A stretch of DNA of 64,000 bases from Leifsonia psychrotolerans (GTDB lineage Bacteria > Actinomycetota > Actinomycetes > Actinomycetales > Microbacteriaceae). The position numbers and the translations under genes are program-made. The DNA is taken from NCBI RefSeq assembly GCF_013410665.1, contig NZ_JACCFM010000001.1, positions 496,001 through 560,000 on the forward strand. Reading direction: 5' to 3'. Positions 1 to 8,987 of the stretch are shown piece after piece; positions within the stretch are counted from its first letter, which is position 1, and each line of letters begins with the position of its first letter. The notes beneath the pieces are model-generated. The model was given only the letters and a program-made list of their open reading frames with translations, searched no databases and was not told where the DNA came from.

Positions 1-131
1 TCGGGATGCCCGCCGACGAGGTGCTCTCCTGGCTGGAAGGGATCTACCTGAACCACCACGTGATCCCTGATGCCGAGGGCACCCTGCTCACCGCAGTGCT
101 CGCCCGCTTGGGCGGCATCGACGCCGTCTAA
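1..131 (+). CDS. C-terminal end of an unrecognised protein (partial)
   Basis: An open frame enters from the left edge and ends at the TAA at 129-131. The visible 42 residues begin GMPADEVLSWLEG and end in GGIDAV. They are acidic to neutral, with high-GC third positions like the neighbouring genes, so this is probably the true end of a gene that starts outside the window. I do not recognise the family from so short a tail, and no motif is visible. It stops 49 nt before arfB on the same strand, so the two could be co-transcribed. Confidence 0.55.
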   Translation, partial: GMPADEVLSWLEGIYLNHHVIPDAEGTLLTAVLARLGGIDAV

Positions 132-180
132 ACCTCGATCAGGAGGCCACGCTCGGGCGAATCCGTGCGACGCTTGTCGG

Positions 181-603
181 ATGGATCTGGAGGTGTCGCC
201 CGCGCTCACGATTCCCGCACGGGAACTCGGCTGGCGGTTTTCGCGGTCCTCCGGGCCGGGTGGACAGCACGTCAACACCTCCGATAGTCGGGTCGAACTC
301 TCCTGGAACGTTGCCGAGACGACGGCGCTCTCCGACGAACAGCGGCAGAGGTTGCTCGGCCGGCTGGGGCGTCGGCTTGTCGCCGGGGTAGTCACTGTGA
401 CTGCCTCCGAGCAGCGCTCTCAGCTACGTAACCGCGAGGTCGCGTTGGCGAAACTGGCCGAGCTGGTCGCCGCCGGGCTTGCCCCGGATGCGCCCCAGCG
501 TCGGCCGACGCGGCCGACGCGGGGCTCGAACCGGCGACGCCTGGCCGCGAAGGGGCAACGATCAGCGACGAAGCAGAACCGGCAGCGTCCGTCAGCCGAC
601 TAA
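181..603 (+). CDS. arfB: Peptidyl-tRNA hydrolase ArfB (stalled-ribosome rescue factor)
   Basis: A 140-residue class-I release-factor-like protein. ArfB enters ribosomes stalled on mRNA lacking a stop codon and hydrolyses the peptidyl-tRNA. Visible here: the catalytic GGQ motif within RSSGPGGQHVN (about residues 26-36), the following SRVEL strand, and a basic C-terminal tail rich in Arg, Lys and Gln (RRPTRPTRGSNRRR to TKQNRQRPSAD) that in this family lies in the empty mRNA channel. The length matches the usual ~140 aa. The ATG at 181 gives the family-typical N-terminus; an upstream in-frame start at 70 would add 37 residues of unrelated sequence. There is no codon-recognition domain, which rules out RF1/RF2. 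Confidence 0.9.
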   Translation: MDLEVSPALTIPARELGWRFSRSSGPGGQHVNTSDSRVELSWNVAETTALSDEQRQRLLGRLGRRLVAGVVTVTASEQRSQLRNREVALAKLAELVAAGLAPDAPQRRPTRPTRGSNRRRLAAKGQRSATKQNRQRPSAD

Positions 604-712
604 CGAGTGCGGGTCGCGCCTCACGACATCCGTCGCGGGAGTCCGATCAGCCTGGGGCGGCTTCTTCGCCGAGTTCGAGCAGAATGTCTTCGCCGCGCAT
701 GTGGGCGTCACC

Positions 713-810
713 CCGTTGGTCGAGCTCACCCCGTTGGTCGAGCTCACTCCGTTGGTCGAGCTCACCCCGTTGGTCGAGCCCATCCCGTTGGTCGAGCGTG
801 TCGAGACCCC
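713..810. repeat. 18-bp tandem repeat, five units, with a terminal tcgag/tcgagacc block
   Basis: Five units of about ccgttggtcgagctcacc start at 713, 731, 749, 767 and 785, exactly 18 bp apart. The last runs into a tail gtgtcgagacccc. The array sits between the converging arfB and MFS genes and all six reading frames stay open across it. The same unit, period and closing block recur inside hsdM at 62856-63042. Units are contiguous, so it is not a CRISPR. Confidence 0.93.
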
Positions 811-885
811 GTGAGCCAGCCTCGAGACGTGGCCGCGTGATCTCCACATGCCCGATCGGCGGATTCTCGCACACCTCGGCGGCGG

Positions 886-2418
886 CTATCGGGCGACGAC
901 CGATCCACTCGCGTCACTCTCGGAAACGGGAGCGGCAACGCGTGAGTGCGCGACCGACAGGCCCTGGCCGACTCGCCGAAAGAGTACGGCCGCACACACC
1001 GCACCGAACGCGAAGAAGCCGGCACCCCACCAGTACACGGTGGCGTAGCTATGAATCGCTGCTTCGGCGGCGACGGCCGCAGTGGGTGGCACGTGCGCTG
1101 CGATGTACGACGTCGCGGCTGTCGCGGCCAGTGTGTTGAGCAGGGCGGTTCCGATCGAGCCGCCGACCTGCTGGCTGGTATTGACCATGGCCGAGGCGAC
1201 CCCGGCGAATCGGCGGTCGACGCCGAGTGTCGCCGTCTGGATCGAGGCGGGCATGATCGAGCCCATGCCGAAACCGATGATCAGCAGGGGCAGCAGGATG
1301 TCGGCAGCGTAGGTGCTCTTCAGGGTGAGCGTGGTGAGAGTGACCATGCCGATTGCGGCCAGCGCCATACCCAGAGGAACCATGACCTTTGGCCCGAACC
1401 GCGGCACGAACACGTTGGTCGACAGCTGGGCCGCGAGCACCAGCGCGGCGATCATCGGCAAAAACGCGAGTCCGGTCTGCACCGGCGTGAAGCGCAAGGA
1501 TGTCTGCAGATAGTAGGTGACGAAGAGGAAGATCCCGAACATGCCGGCCCCGGCGATCAGCACCGAGATGTAGGCCGCTCCTCGGTTGCGGTCCAGCACG
1601 ATCGCGAGCGGAAGCAGCGGGTGGGTGGCCCGCCGCTGCCAGAGCACGAAGGCGATGAGCAGCACACCCGCGGCAGCGAGCATCCCCCAGGTGAGCGGCG
1701 AGCTCCACCCATCGGTTTCGGCATTGGAAAAGCCGTAGACCACAGCGAACAAGGCACCCGAGACCAAGACGGTTCCCGGCAGATCCAATTTCGGCCGGGG
1801 TCCGGAGCGCTGGGCATTCCTCACGAAGATGGTTGCGCCGATCACGGCCACGACCGCGATGATGACATTGATGTACAGGCTCCACCGCCAGTTGAGGTAC
1901 TCGGTCAAATAGCCGCCGAGCAGCAAGCCGACGGCGCCCCCGGCGCCCGCGATCGCTCCGAACACGCCGAAGGCACGGGAGCGTTCCTTGGGAATCGTGA
2001 ACGTCGTCGTCAACACGGCCAGAGCGGTGGGGGCGAGCATCGCACCGAACATGCCTTGCACCGCGCGGGCCGCCACGAGCATCCCGAAGCTTCCCGCGGC
2101 GCCACCGACAGCGGAGGCGAGAGCGAAACCGACCAAGCCAATGAGGAACATCCGCTTGCGCCCGACCAAATCGGAGAGGCGGCCGCCGAGCAGTAGCAGG
2201 CTTCCGAAGGCAAGGGAGTAGGCGGTCACGATCCACTGGCGCTCGGCGTTGGTGAAGCCGAGATCGGCCTGAGCTGACGGCAACGCGATGTTCACCACTG
2301 TCGAGTCGAGCACGACCATGAGCTGCGCCAGGGCGACGACGGTCAGGGTCCACCAGCGACGAGAATAGGCGGGGGAGACAACGGGGACGCTCGAAGAATC
2401 TGAAAGAGTCTGAGGCAT
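886..2418 (-). CDS. MFS drug exporter, DHA2 (EmrB/QacA) family
   Basis: A 510-residue integral membrane protein of the DHA2 family of proton-coupled exporters, which have 14 membrane spans. Visible marks are the first span with LDSTVVNIALPSAQ, the motif A-type loop GRLSDLVGRKRMFLIG between TM2 and TM3, and the motif C-like region GAIAGAGGAVGLLLGGYL in TM5. The length fits the 14-TM class. The ATG at 2416-2418 starts MPQTLSDSS. It is divergent from the ectB-like gene (277-nt gap), and no regulator gene is adjacent. Substrate cannot be told; toxic organic compounds are the usual cargo of this family. Confidence 0.88.
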   Translation of the reverse strand: MPQTLSDSSSVPVVSPAYSRRWWTLTVVALAQLMVVLDSTVVNIALPSAQADLGFTNAERQWIVTAYSLAFGSLLLLGGRLSDLVGRKRMFLIGLVGFALASAVGGAAGSFGMLVAARAVQGMFGAMLAPTALAVLTTTFTIPKERSRAFGVFGAIAGAGGAVGLLLGGYLTEYLNWRWSLYINVIIAVVAVIGATIFVRNAQRSGPRPKLDLPGTVLVSGALFAVVYGFSNAETDGWSSPLTWGMLAAAGVLLIAFVLWQRRATHPLLPLAIVLDRNRGAAYISVLIAGAGMFGIFLFVTYYLQTSLRFTPVQTGLAFLPMIAALVLAAQLSTNVFVPRFGPKVMVPLGMALAAIGMVTLTTLTLKSTYAADILLPLLIIGFGMGSIMPASIQTATLGVDRRFAGVASAMVNTSQQVGGSIGTALLNTLAATAATSYIAAHVPPTAAVAAEAAIHSYATVYWWGAGFFAFGAVCAAVLFRRVGQGLSVAHSRVAAPVSESDASGSVVAR

Positions 2419-2695
2419 GGGGGTGACACTAGTCCTGGCCGTCGGGTTTCAAGGTTGGCTGACACCGTGACTGAGCCTGGCAAAACATGGCAAAGCTCAC
2501 AGAAAGATGCATTCGCACGGTTTCGCTGGTGCGTGCGTCGAAAGCCGGCCGCACTGCTGCCAGCGGTGGCGCTCGGTTCCGCCCCCGTGGAGGGGACACT
2601 CACGCTCGGTCGATTACCATGAGACATGCCCAATTTCGCTTCTCGCACCTCTCACACCACGCCTCAGGCGTCTGCAACACGAGAGGATGTGTGAC

Positions 2696-3961
2696 ATGGA
2701 TCTGGACATCTTTTCTGACATTGAGTCCGAAGTCAGGGGATACATCAGGTCGTTCCCCGTCATCTTCGACCGTGCGATCGGCTCGATCATGATCGATCAG
2801 GACGGCACCGAGTACATCGACTTCTTCAGCGGGGCCGGCGCACTCAACTACGGGCATAACAACCCGATCATGAAGACGGCCCTCATCGAATACATTGAGA
2901 ACGACTCGATCTCGCACTCGCTCGACATGGCCACGGTCGCGAAGAAGCGCTTCCTGGAGACGATGAAGCGGGTGATCCTCGAACCGCGTGGACTGGACTA
3001 CAAACTGCAGTTCACCGGCCCCACCGGTACCAACGCGGTTGAAGCGGCCCTCAAGATCGCTCGCCTGTCGACCGGTCGCTCGACCGTCGTCGCGTTCACC
3101 CGGGCCTTTCACGGCGTGAGTGGCGGATCGCTTGCCGCAACCGCGAACCAGCACTTCCGCCAGGCGGCGGGCTACACACTCGACAACGTCGTGTTCATGC
3201 CGTTCGAGGGCTACTTCGGGCCCGAGCTCGACACGATCGCCTACCTCGAGCAGATGCTGTCCGATCAGAGCAGCGGCCTCGAACTTCCCGCCGCGGTCAT
3301 CCTCGAGACGATCCAGGCCGAGGGCGGCGTCAATGTCGCCAGCTCCACCTGGCTGCGCGCTCTGCGTGAGCTCTGCACGCGGCACGGCATCCTGCTCATC
3401 GTCGACGACATTCAGGCGGGTGCTGGCCGTTCCGGCGAGTTCTTCAGCTTCGAAGCATCCGGGATCGTGCCCGACATCGTGACCCTGTCGAAGTCGCTCT
3501 CGGGCTACGGCTTGCCAATGTCGCTCGTGCTCATGAAGCGCGACCTCGACATTTGGAAGCCCGGCGCCCACAGCGGCACGTTCCGCGGCAACAACATGGC
3601 GTTCGTCTGTGCGACCACGGCCCTCGAGACCTACTGGGCGGATGACGCACTCACGACCGACGTGCACCGCAAGGAAGCCCATGTTCGGGAACGCCTCGAG
3701 GCGATTGCCGCGAAGTACCCGCAGGCCGAACTTGAGGTGCGCGGCCGCGGCTTCATCTTCGGGTTTGCCAGCACCGCCATGCCAGAGCTCGCACGCACCG
3801 TCTCGAAGGAAGCCTTCAGCCGCGGCCTGATCGTTGAGACCGCTGGCCCCTCGGACGAAGTACTGAAGATGCTGCCGGCGCTCATCATCGATGACGCCAC
3901 TCTGACCCGCGGCCTCGACATTCTCGCAGCGAGCTTCGACGCAGCGATCGCGAAGTCCTAG
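2696..3961 (+). CDS. ectB: Diaminobutyrate--2-oxoglutarate aminotransferase (EctB-like), orphan
   Basis: A 421-residue class-III PLP aminotransferase that matches EctB along its whole length: ESEVRGYIRSFPVIF at the N-terminus, GAGALNYGHNNP, GPTGTNAVEAALK, FHGVSGGSLA, LLIVDDIQAGAGRSG, SKSLSGYGLP with the PLP lysine, and HSGTFRGNN. EctB converts aspartate semialdehyde plus glutamate to L-2,4-diaminobutyrate, the first committed step of ectoine synthesis; relatives feed siderophores and diamines. The ATG at 2696 follows gagagg by about 10 nt and gives the usual EctB length; an ATG at 2687 is possible. No ectA, ectC or siderophore gene is next to it. It is 25 nt upstream of pepA, so the pair may be one transcript. 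Confidence 0.85.
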   Translation: MDLDIFSDIESEVRGYIRSFPVIFDRAIGSIMIDQDGTEYIDFFSGAGALNYGHNNPIMKTALIEYIENDSISHSLDMATVAKKRFLETMKRVILEPRGLDYKLQFTGPTGTNAVEAALKIARLSTGRSTVVAFTRAFHGVSGGSLAATANQHFRQAAGYTLDNVVFMPFEGYFGPELDTIAYLEQMLSDQSSGLELPAAVILETIQAEGGVNVASSTWLRALRELCTRHGILLIVDDIQAGAGRSGEFFSFEASGIVPDIVTLSKSLSGYGLPMSLVLMKRDLDIWKPGAHSGTFRGNNMAFVCATTALETYWADDALTTDVHRKEAHVRERLEAIAAKYPQAELEVRGRGFIFGFASTAMPELARTVSKEAFSRGLIVETAGPSDEVLKMLPALIIDDATLTRGLDILAASFDAAIAKS

Positions 3962-3986
3962 TCACCCGACAGATCGGATATCGCCC

Positions 3987-5468
3987 ATGTCTTCCTCCAC
4001 TGTTTCACTCCGCGCCACGAGCGCTGCGTCCCCCGCTGACATTCTCGTTCTGGGCGCGGTGAGCGGTCCCGATGGCGCCCGTCTCGTTGCTGGCACCGAG
4101 CACCCCGAGATCTCGGCACAGCTGGCTCTGTTGGATTTCGCCGCCCGAGCCGACCAACTGCTGCGTCTGCCCTCGCCGAAAAGTGAGTTCGGCAGCATCG
4201 CCGTGATTGGACTCGGAGCCGTGGCATCGACCGATGCCGTGCGTGATGCAGCGGCATCCGTCGTCCGGCAATTGACCGGGGCGACGTCTCTGACGATCGA
4301 TCTGGGGCTCGAGAATGAGGCTGACACCGCCGCAGCGCTGCTCGGCGCCACTCTCGGGGGGTATACCTTCACGACATTTTTTGGCACGGTCAAAATGAAT
4401 GCGGCCCGACCGGCCACGCAGATCACGATCGTCAGCCCGGTGACGGTGTCCGCCGCCGAGCAGGAGCGCGTCACCGTGCTGGCCGACTCCGTGAGCCTGG
4501 TCAAAGATCTCGTCAACACCCCGGGAGCCGAGCTGTTCCCGCAGACCTTGGCGGATGCGGCGGTGAAGGCCGCTTCTGGTCTGCCGGTTGAAGTTGAGGT
4601 GTGGGACGAGTCGAGGCTGGCCGCAGAGAACTGCGGCGGCATTCTCGGCGTCGGGCAGGGCTCATCGCGCAAGCCCCGACTGATCAAGGTCAGCTATGCG
4701 CCGGCCGGGGCCAGCACTCATCTGGCTTTTGTGGGCAAGGGCATCACGTACGACACCGGCGGATACTCACTCAAGCCGGCCGACTCCATGCTCACGATGC
4801 ACCACGACATGGCCGGTGCCGCCACCGTGCTCGCGGTGACCTTGGCCGCCGCCCGCCTCGGCCTGAACGTGCGCATCACCACATTCCTGTGCGTGGCTGA
4901 GAACCTGGTTTCGAGCACCGCCATCCGCCCGAACGACGTGCTCACCATGCGCAACGGCACCACCGTGGAGGTGCTCAACACCGATGCCGAGGGTCGCTTG
5001 GTCATGGCCGACGGATTGTCGCTCGCGAGTGAAGAGAATCCCGACGCCATCATCGATGTAGCCACTCTCACCGGAGCCGCGATTGTGGCGCTCGGACGTC
5101 GCACCACTGCGGTCATGGGCGAGAGCGCGTTGGTCGCCGACGTCGTCGCCGCCGGGGATGCGGCCGGTGAGGCACACTGGCCGATGCCACTTCCGAAGGA
5201 GTTGCTGGGACTCCTCGACTCGCGTTTCGCTGACATCGCGAACCTCAACCCGAGTGTGCGCGATGCGGGCATGCTTGTGGCCGGCGTTTTCCTGCAGGAG
5301 TTCGTGGGCAATCAGGCGGGGAGCGACGTGAAGATACCGTGGGCGCACCTCGACATCGCGGGCACCGGCACCAACAACGGCGCCGGCTTCGGCGTCGTGA
5401 GCACGGGTGGCACCGCGGCCTCGGTACGCACCCTGATCGGGGTCGCGGAGCGGCTCGCCGCGCGCTAA
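3987..5468 (+). CDS. pepA: Leucyl aminopeptidase, M17 family
   Basis: A 493-residue cytosolic aminopeptidase that removes N-terminal residues from peptides using two metal ions. The C-terminal catalytic domain shows GKGITYDTGGYSLKP (metal ligand Lys/Asp and active-site Lys region), the M17 signature NTDAEGRLVMAD, and DVATLTGAAIVALGRR. The N-terminal ~170 residues form the variable M17 N-domain. Length is normal for PepA. The ATG at 3987 is 25 nt after the ectB-like stop and the next gene starts 15 nt after its own stop, so 2696-6413 reads as a possible operon. Confidence 0.92.
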   Translation: MSSSTVSLRATSAASPADILVLGAVSGPDGARLVAGTEHPEISAQLALLDFAARADQLLRLPSPKSEFGSIAVIGLGAVASTDAVRDAAASVVRQLTGATSLTIDLGLENEADTAAALLGATLGGYTFTTFFGTVKMNAARPATQITIVSPVTVSAAEQERVTVLADSVSLVKDLVNTPGAELFPQTLADAAVKAASGLPVEVEVWDESRLAAENCGGILGVGQGSSRKPRLIKVSYAPAGASTHLAFVGKGITYDTGGYSLKPADSMLTMHHDMAGAATVLAVTLAAARLGLNVRITTFLCVAENLVSSTAIRPNDVLTMRNGTTVEVLNTDAEGRLVMADGLSLASEENPDAIIDVATLTGAAIVALGRRTTAVMGESALVADVVAAGDAAGEAHWPMPLPKELLGLLDSRFADIANLNPSVRDAGMLVAGVFLQEFVGNQAGSDVKIPWAHLDIAGTGTNNGAGFGVVSTGGTAASVRTLIGVAERLAAR

Positions 5469-5483
5469 CCCGCGTACGATCGG

Positions 5484-6413
5484 GTGGTGCCCCCACGCTC
5501 CCCACTTCCACAGCGCCTCGGGCTGGATGCCGCCTGGTTGCGCACCCCTGACCTCGACCATGCGAATCCGTTCCCTTGGTCGACGATGGGGGACTGGCTG
5601 CACGAGCGACTCCGCGAGTTCATCGATGTGCCGGGGTTTCTGGCCGAGGAACGCTTCGTCTACGAATCCGGCGCGTCGGTGGTCGGCGCCGATCCCTATC
5701 AACCACACACCTTTGTCTGGTTCCATCGCGATCTCTCAGAGGAGATATTCGTTCCGGGGCATATTCACGTGGTGCACCGGGATGAGCGCATCGTCGTGAT
5801 CGATAAGCCGGCTTTTCTGTCGACCATTCCGCGCGGCCGGCACGTGCAGCAAAGCGTCGTCGTGCGGCTCCGGGCCGAGCTCGGCCTGCCCGAGCTGTCG
5901 CCGCTGCATCGGCTTGACCGGGTCACGTCGGGTGTCCTAATCCTGGCGACCGAGAAGCGTTGGCGCGGGGCATATCAATCCATGTTCCAGCGCGGTGAGG
6001 TCGGCAAGACCTATCACGCGCTCGCAGCGTTGCGCGCCGACCTCGAGCTGCCCGTGACGGTGCTTAACCACCTGGCCAAACAGCGCGGCCAGATGCAGGC
6101 TGACGTCGTGCCTGGCGCTCGGGCCAACGCCGAGTCACTGATCGAACTGGAATCCGTGGTGGGTGACAACGGCATTTATCGGCTGTCGCCCCGCACCGGT
6201 CGCACCCACCAACTGCGCATGCACATGCTCGGCCTGGGGATCCCGATCAGTGGTGACCCGCTGTACCCGGTTGTTCAGCAGGTGTCGGTGAATGACTTCA
6301 CGACACCGCTGCAATTGCTGGCGAGTGCGGTGGCGTTCACTGATCCGATCGACGGGGGAGCGCGCAATTTTGAGAGCGTTCGCAGTCTGCCGTTACACAG
6401 TGAGGTCGAATAG
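5484..6413 (+). CDS. RluA-family RNA pseudouridine synthase
   Basis: A 309-residue protein that isomerises uridine to pseudouridine in rRNA or tRNA. Motifs seen: VHRDERIVVIDKPAFLSTIPRG (motif I region), the catalytic Asp in PLHRLDRVTSGVLILA (motif II), and RTGRTHQLRMHM (motif III). About 95 residues precede the catalytic domain; I see no clear S4 domain in them, unlike RluC/RluD. Two adjacent GTG codons (5484 and 5487) could start it; the first is used here. It follows pepA by 15 nt. Which RNA position is modified cannot be read from sequence. Confidence 0.85.
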   Translation: MVPPRSPLPQRLGLDAAWLRTPDLDHANPFPWSTMGDWLHERLREFIDVPGFLAEERFVYESGASVVGADPYQPHTFVWFHRDLSEEIFVPGHIHVVHRDERIVVIDKPAFLSTIPRGRHVQQSVVVRLRAELGLPELSPLHRLDRVTSGVLILATEKRWRGAYQSMFQRGEVGKTYHALAALRADLELPVTVLNHLAKQRGQMQADVVPGARANAESLIELESVVGDNGIYRLSPRTGRTHQLRMHMLGLGIPISGDPLYPVVQQVSVNDFTTPLQLLASAVAFTDPIDGGARNFESVRSLPLHSEVE

Positions 6414-6495
6414 TTGTCGAAATGAAGTACGATTAGCCCTCTTCGAATTATGAGAAAAGCTCGTATTTCTCTTCTTTTTCTGGGAGAATGGAGCT

Positions 6496-8085
6496 ATGTC
6501 AATCACCTCCCCACCCCGAGTCTCCGCCTCGGAGCCGACACCCGCCTCGGGTGCGTCGGCACCGACCGCGGCCATGGTGCTGGCGGCGGTCGAACAGGCC
6601 CGCTCTTCTCTGGCAGTGCTCGGCACCGTCAGCCCCGAGGCGTTCACCGACGACGACCTGCTCGGGGTGCTCGGTGCGTTCGAAGGCGTCGGCCGGCTGG
6701 TTGATGCCGGCCGGGTGGCTGTGGCGGCGACGGTCGAGGAACGCTCCGGCCGGTGGCTGGGCCGGGACTCCCTCGCCGCGAAGCGGGGCTGCACGAGTGG
6801 CGTCGACCTGATCACCCGGGTTACCCGCATTTCTGGCCGTGAAGCGAAACGGCGTAGCGCGCTGGGCTTGCGGATGCGGGACACGCAGCACGTCGGAACG
6901 ATCATCCCCGCACTGTTCCCCACGGTGGGTGCCGCGGTCGCTTCGGGCTTGCTGGGGGTGGATGCGGCGGAGGTGATCATGTCTGGTCTGGCCGAGATCT
7001 CCCCGCGTGTTGCCCCCGATGATCTTGCGGCTGCGGAACGCGCTCTGGTGTCTGCGGCGACGGGCACGATTACGGCCGAGAATGAGGGTGAGCCGGGCGC
7101 GGGCTTTGCCTTCTCGGCGGACTCACTGCGGGTGCAGATGTTGCAGTGGCAGGCGGCGCTGGACCCCGACGGGGTGGCACCGAATGAGGTCGAGGGTGAG
7201 GCGACGAGCACGATCAGTTTCGGCCGCTTCAAAGACGGAATCTACCCGGTGCGGGGCGGTGTGACTCCTGATCTGTATGGAATCATGAACCTCACCTTCG
7301 ACGCGTTCATTGCCGCCCGCAAAACCCCCGCGTTCCCGACCGCCGCCGAACAAGCCCGCGACCAGGCACGCGAAGACAGCGCCGAGCTAGACGGACAAGA
7401 CCTGGACGACGACCATGACCATGACGACCACGGTCAGGGTTCAGCCTCAGCCGAGGCTCCTCTTCCCGGGTCGGCCGGGCATGAGTTCGATGACGTCGAC
7501 ACTCGCACGGCTGGTGAGAAGCGGGCCGATATTCTGCGCGGCATGTTCACCCAGCTGGCACAGGCCGATAACACCCCCAGCATTGGTGGCGCACCGCCGA
7601 CCGTGGTGGTGCATGTGAACGTGAATGATATTGAAGCCGGTCGCGGTGTCGGCTGGATCGATGGTGTCGACGCCCCCATCTCGCTTCGCACGGTGGATCA
7701 GATGATGTGTGCCGGAGGCACCCAAACGGTTCTGTTCGGTCCGAACGGTGAGGTGCTGACGCTGACCGATCCGCAACGACTGTTCAACCGTGCCCAACGC
7801 CGGGCGATCCTCGCCCGCGACGGCGGCTGCGGCGTTCCCGGCTGTGATGCCCCCACACAATGGCTCGAGTTTCATCACGTGATCCCCTGGAGTAAAGGCG
7901 GCGTCACTGAAGTCGACAATGGTGTGGCGCTGTGTTGGCGACATCATCACACCATCGAAACGTCCGGCTGGGAGATCTTGATGGTCAACGGCCGCCCGCA
8001 AGTGAAGGCCCCGGCCTGGATCGACCCGAGCCGCACCTGGCGCGACGCCAACCGCCACCGCACCGACACCCACCGCCGCGACTGA
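6496..8085 (+). CDS. DUF222 / 13E12-type HNH endonuclease-domain protein
   Basis: A 529-residue protein of the 13E12 repeat family common in actinobacteria. The helical DUF222 part covers roughly residues 20-260; an acidic His/Asp linker DDDHDHDDHGQG lies near residue 310; the C-terminal HNH nuclease-like domain has CGVPGCDAPTQWLEFHHVIPWSKGG followed by LCWRHHH, with two Cys and the His pairs of the zinc/metal site intact. Physiological function is unknown; nuclease activity is inferred from the fold. The ATG at 6496 follows gggagaatgg. The upstream 80 bp is clearly more AT-rich than the surroundings. A second family member lies at 21139-22749 with a different C-terminus. Confidence 0.85.
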   Translation: MSITSPPRVSASEPTPASGASAPTAAMVLAAVEQARSSLAVLGTVSPEAFTDDDLLGVLGAFEGVGRLVDAGRVAVAATVEERSGRWLGRDSLAAKRGCTSGVDLITRVTRISGREAKRRSALGLRMRDTQHVGTIIPALFPTVGAAVASGLLGVDAAEVIMSGLAEISPRVAPDDLAAAERALVSAATGTITAENEGEPGAGFAFSADSLRVQMLQWQAALDPDGVAPNEVEGEATSTISFGRFKDGIYPVRGGVTPDLYGIMNLTFDAFIAARKTPAFPTAAEQARDQAREDSAELDGQDLDDDHDHDDHGQGSASAEAPLPGSAGHEFDDVDTRTAGEKRADILRGMFTQLAQADNTPSIGGAPPTVVVHVNVNDIEAGRGVGWIDGVDAPISLRTVDQMMCAGGTQTVLFGPNGEVLTLTDPQRLFNRAQRRAILARDGGCGVPGCDAPTQWLEFHHVIPWSKGGVTEVDNGVALCWRHHHTIETSGWEILMVNGRPQVKAPAWIDPSRTWRDANRHRTDTHRRD

Positions 8086-8123
8086 CGCGCTGCAGCGACT
8101 GACCTGCCGCGTTGTTGCCTCGG

Positions 8124-8199
8124 CTGTGCAGTGAGACGGCTATGCAGTGAGACGACTGTGCAGTGAGACGGCTGTGCAGTGAGACGGCTGTGCAGCGAG
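8124..8199. repeat. 16-bp tandem repeat, nearly five units
   Basis: The unit ctgtgcagtgagacgg starts at 8124, 8140 (two substitutions), 8156, 8172 and, cut short, 8188. It lies between the converging DUF222 gene and the ABC ATPase gene, ending 20 bp before the ATPase stop codon. The 16-bp period is not a multiple of three, as expected for non-coding DNA. No obvious function; a place for length variation. Confidence 0.9.
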
Positions 8200-8219
8200 C
8201 CAACAACGCAGAGCAGGGT

Positions 8220-8987
8220 TTATCGCACCCGCGAGAGAAACTCTTGGGTGCGCGCGTGCTGTGGGTTTGCGATCATTTCAGCTGGATCACCGGATTCGAC
8301 GACCACTCCGCCATCCATGAAGACCAGCGAATCGCCGACCTCGCGGGCGAACCCGATCTCGTGGGTCACCACGACCATGGTCATGCCGCTCTGCGCCAGT
8401 TCCTTCATGACCTCAAGAACCTCGCCGACGAGCTCAGGGTCGAGAGCCGATGTCGGCTCGTCGAAGAGCATGAGCTTCGGATCCATCGCGAGCGCGCGGG
8501 CGATTGCCACGCGCTGCTGCTGACCGCCGGAAAGCTGGCCGGGGTAGGCGTTGGCCTTGTCGGCCAGGCCGACCCGGTCGAGCAACTCAAGTGCACGCGC
8601 GGTCGCGTTGCGGCCCCTCTTCTTGCCCACGAGCTGCGGGGCACAGGTGATGTTCTCCACGACAGACAAGTGCGGAAAGAGGTTGAACCGCTGGAACACC
8701 ATGCCTATGTCGCGGCGCTGGGCTGCGGCTTCGTTCGGCTTGAGCTCGTAGAGTTTGGAACCGTGTTCGCGGTATCCGATGACCTCGCCGTCGACGAGAA
8801 TGCGCCCGCCTTCGATGCGCTCGAGGTTGTTGATACAGCGCAGGAACGTGGACTTGCCCGACCCTGACGGCCCGATCACGCAGACGACTTCACCGCGCTT
8901 GACCTCGAGGGAAACGCCCTTCAGCACATGGTTCGTGCCATAGGCCTTGTGCACGCCGTCGGCCTGCACCATGAGTTGGTCACTCAT
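8220..8987 (-). CDS. Polar amino-acid ABC transporter, ATP-binding protein
   Basis: A 255-residue cytoplasmic ATPase of the GlnQ/HisP family. Walker A is [13 protein letters not shown] (about residues 37-49), the Q-loop [13 protein letters not shown], signature [16 protein letters not shown], Walker [15 protein letters not shown] and the switch His in [10 protein letters not shown]. The ATG at 8985-8987 lies 8 nt inside the permease gene (ATGAGTGA overlap), with an aaagagaag ribosome site just ahead; a longer frame to 9056 is only the permease read out of frame. It is the last gene of the 12609-8220 unit and would power uptake through the neighbouring permease. Confidence 0.92.
   Translation of the reverse strand: MSDQLMVQADGVHKAYGTNHVLKGVSLEVKRGEVVCVIGPSGSGKSTFLRCINNLERIEGGRILVDGEVIGYREHGSKLYELKPNEAAAQRRDIGMVFQRFNLFPHLSVVENITCAPQLVGKKRGRNATARALELLDRVGLADKANAYPGQLSGGQQQRVAIARALAMDPKLMLFDEPTSALDPELVGEVLEVMKELAQSGMTMVVVTHEIGFAREVGDSLVFMDGGVVVESGDPAEMIANPQHARTQEFLSRVR

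Noticed and set aside
713-810. CRISPR array
   Set aside because: The units are contiguous at 18 bp without spacers, and no cas gene is nearby.
946-2196. 416-codon plus-strand frame opposite the MFS exporter
   Set aside because: Gly/Arg/His/Gln-rich shadow translation with no membrane or domain signal, whereas the minus strand gives a full 14-span exporter.
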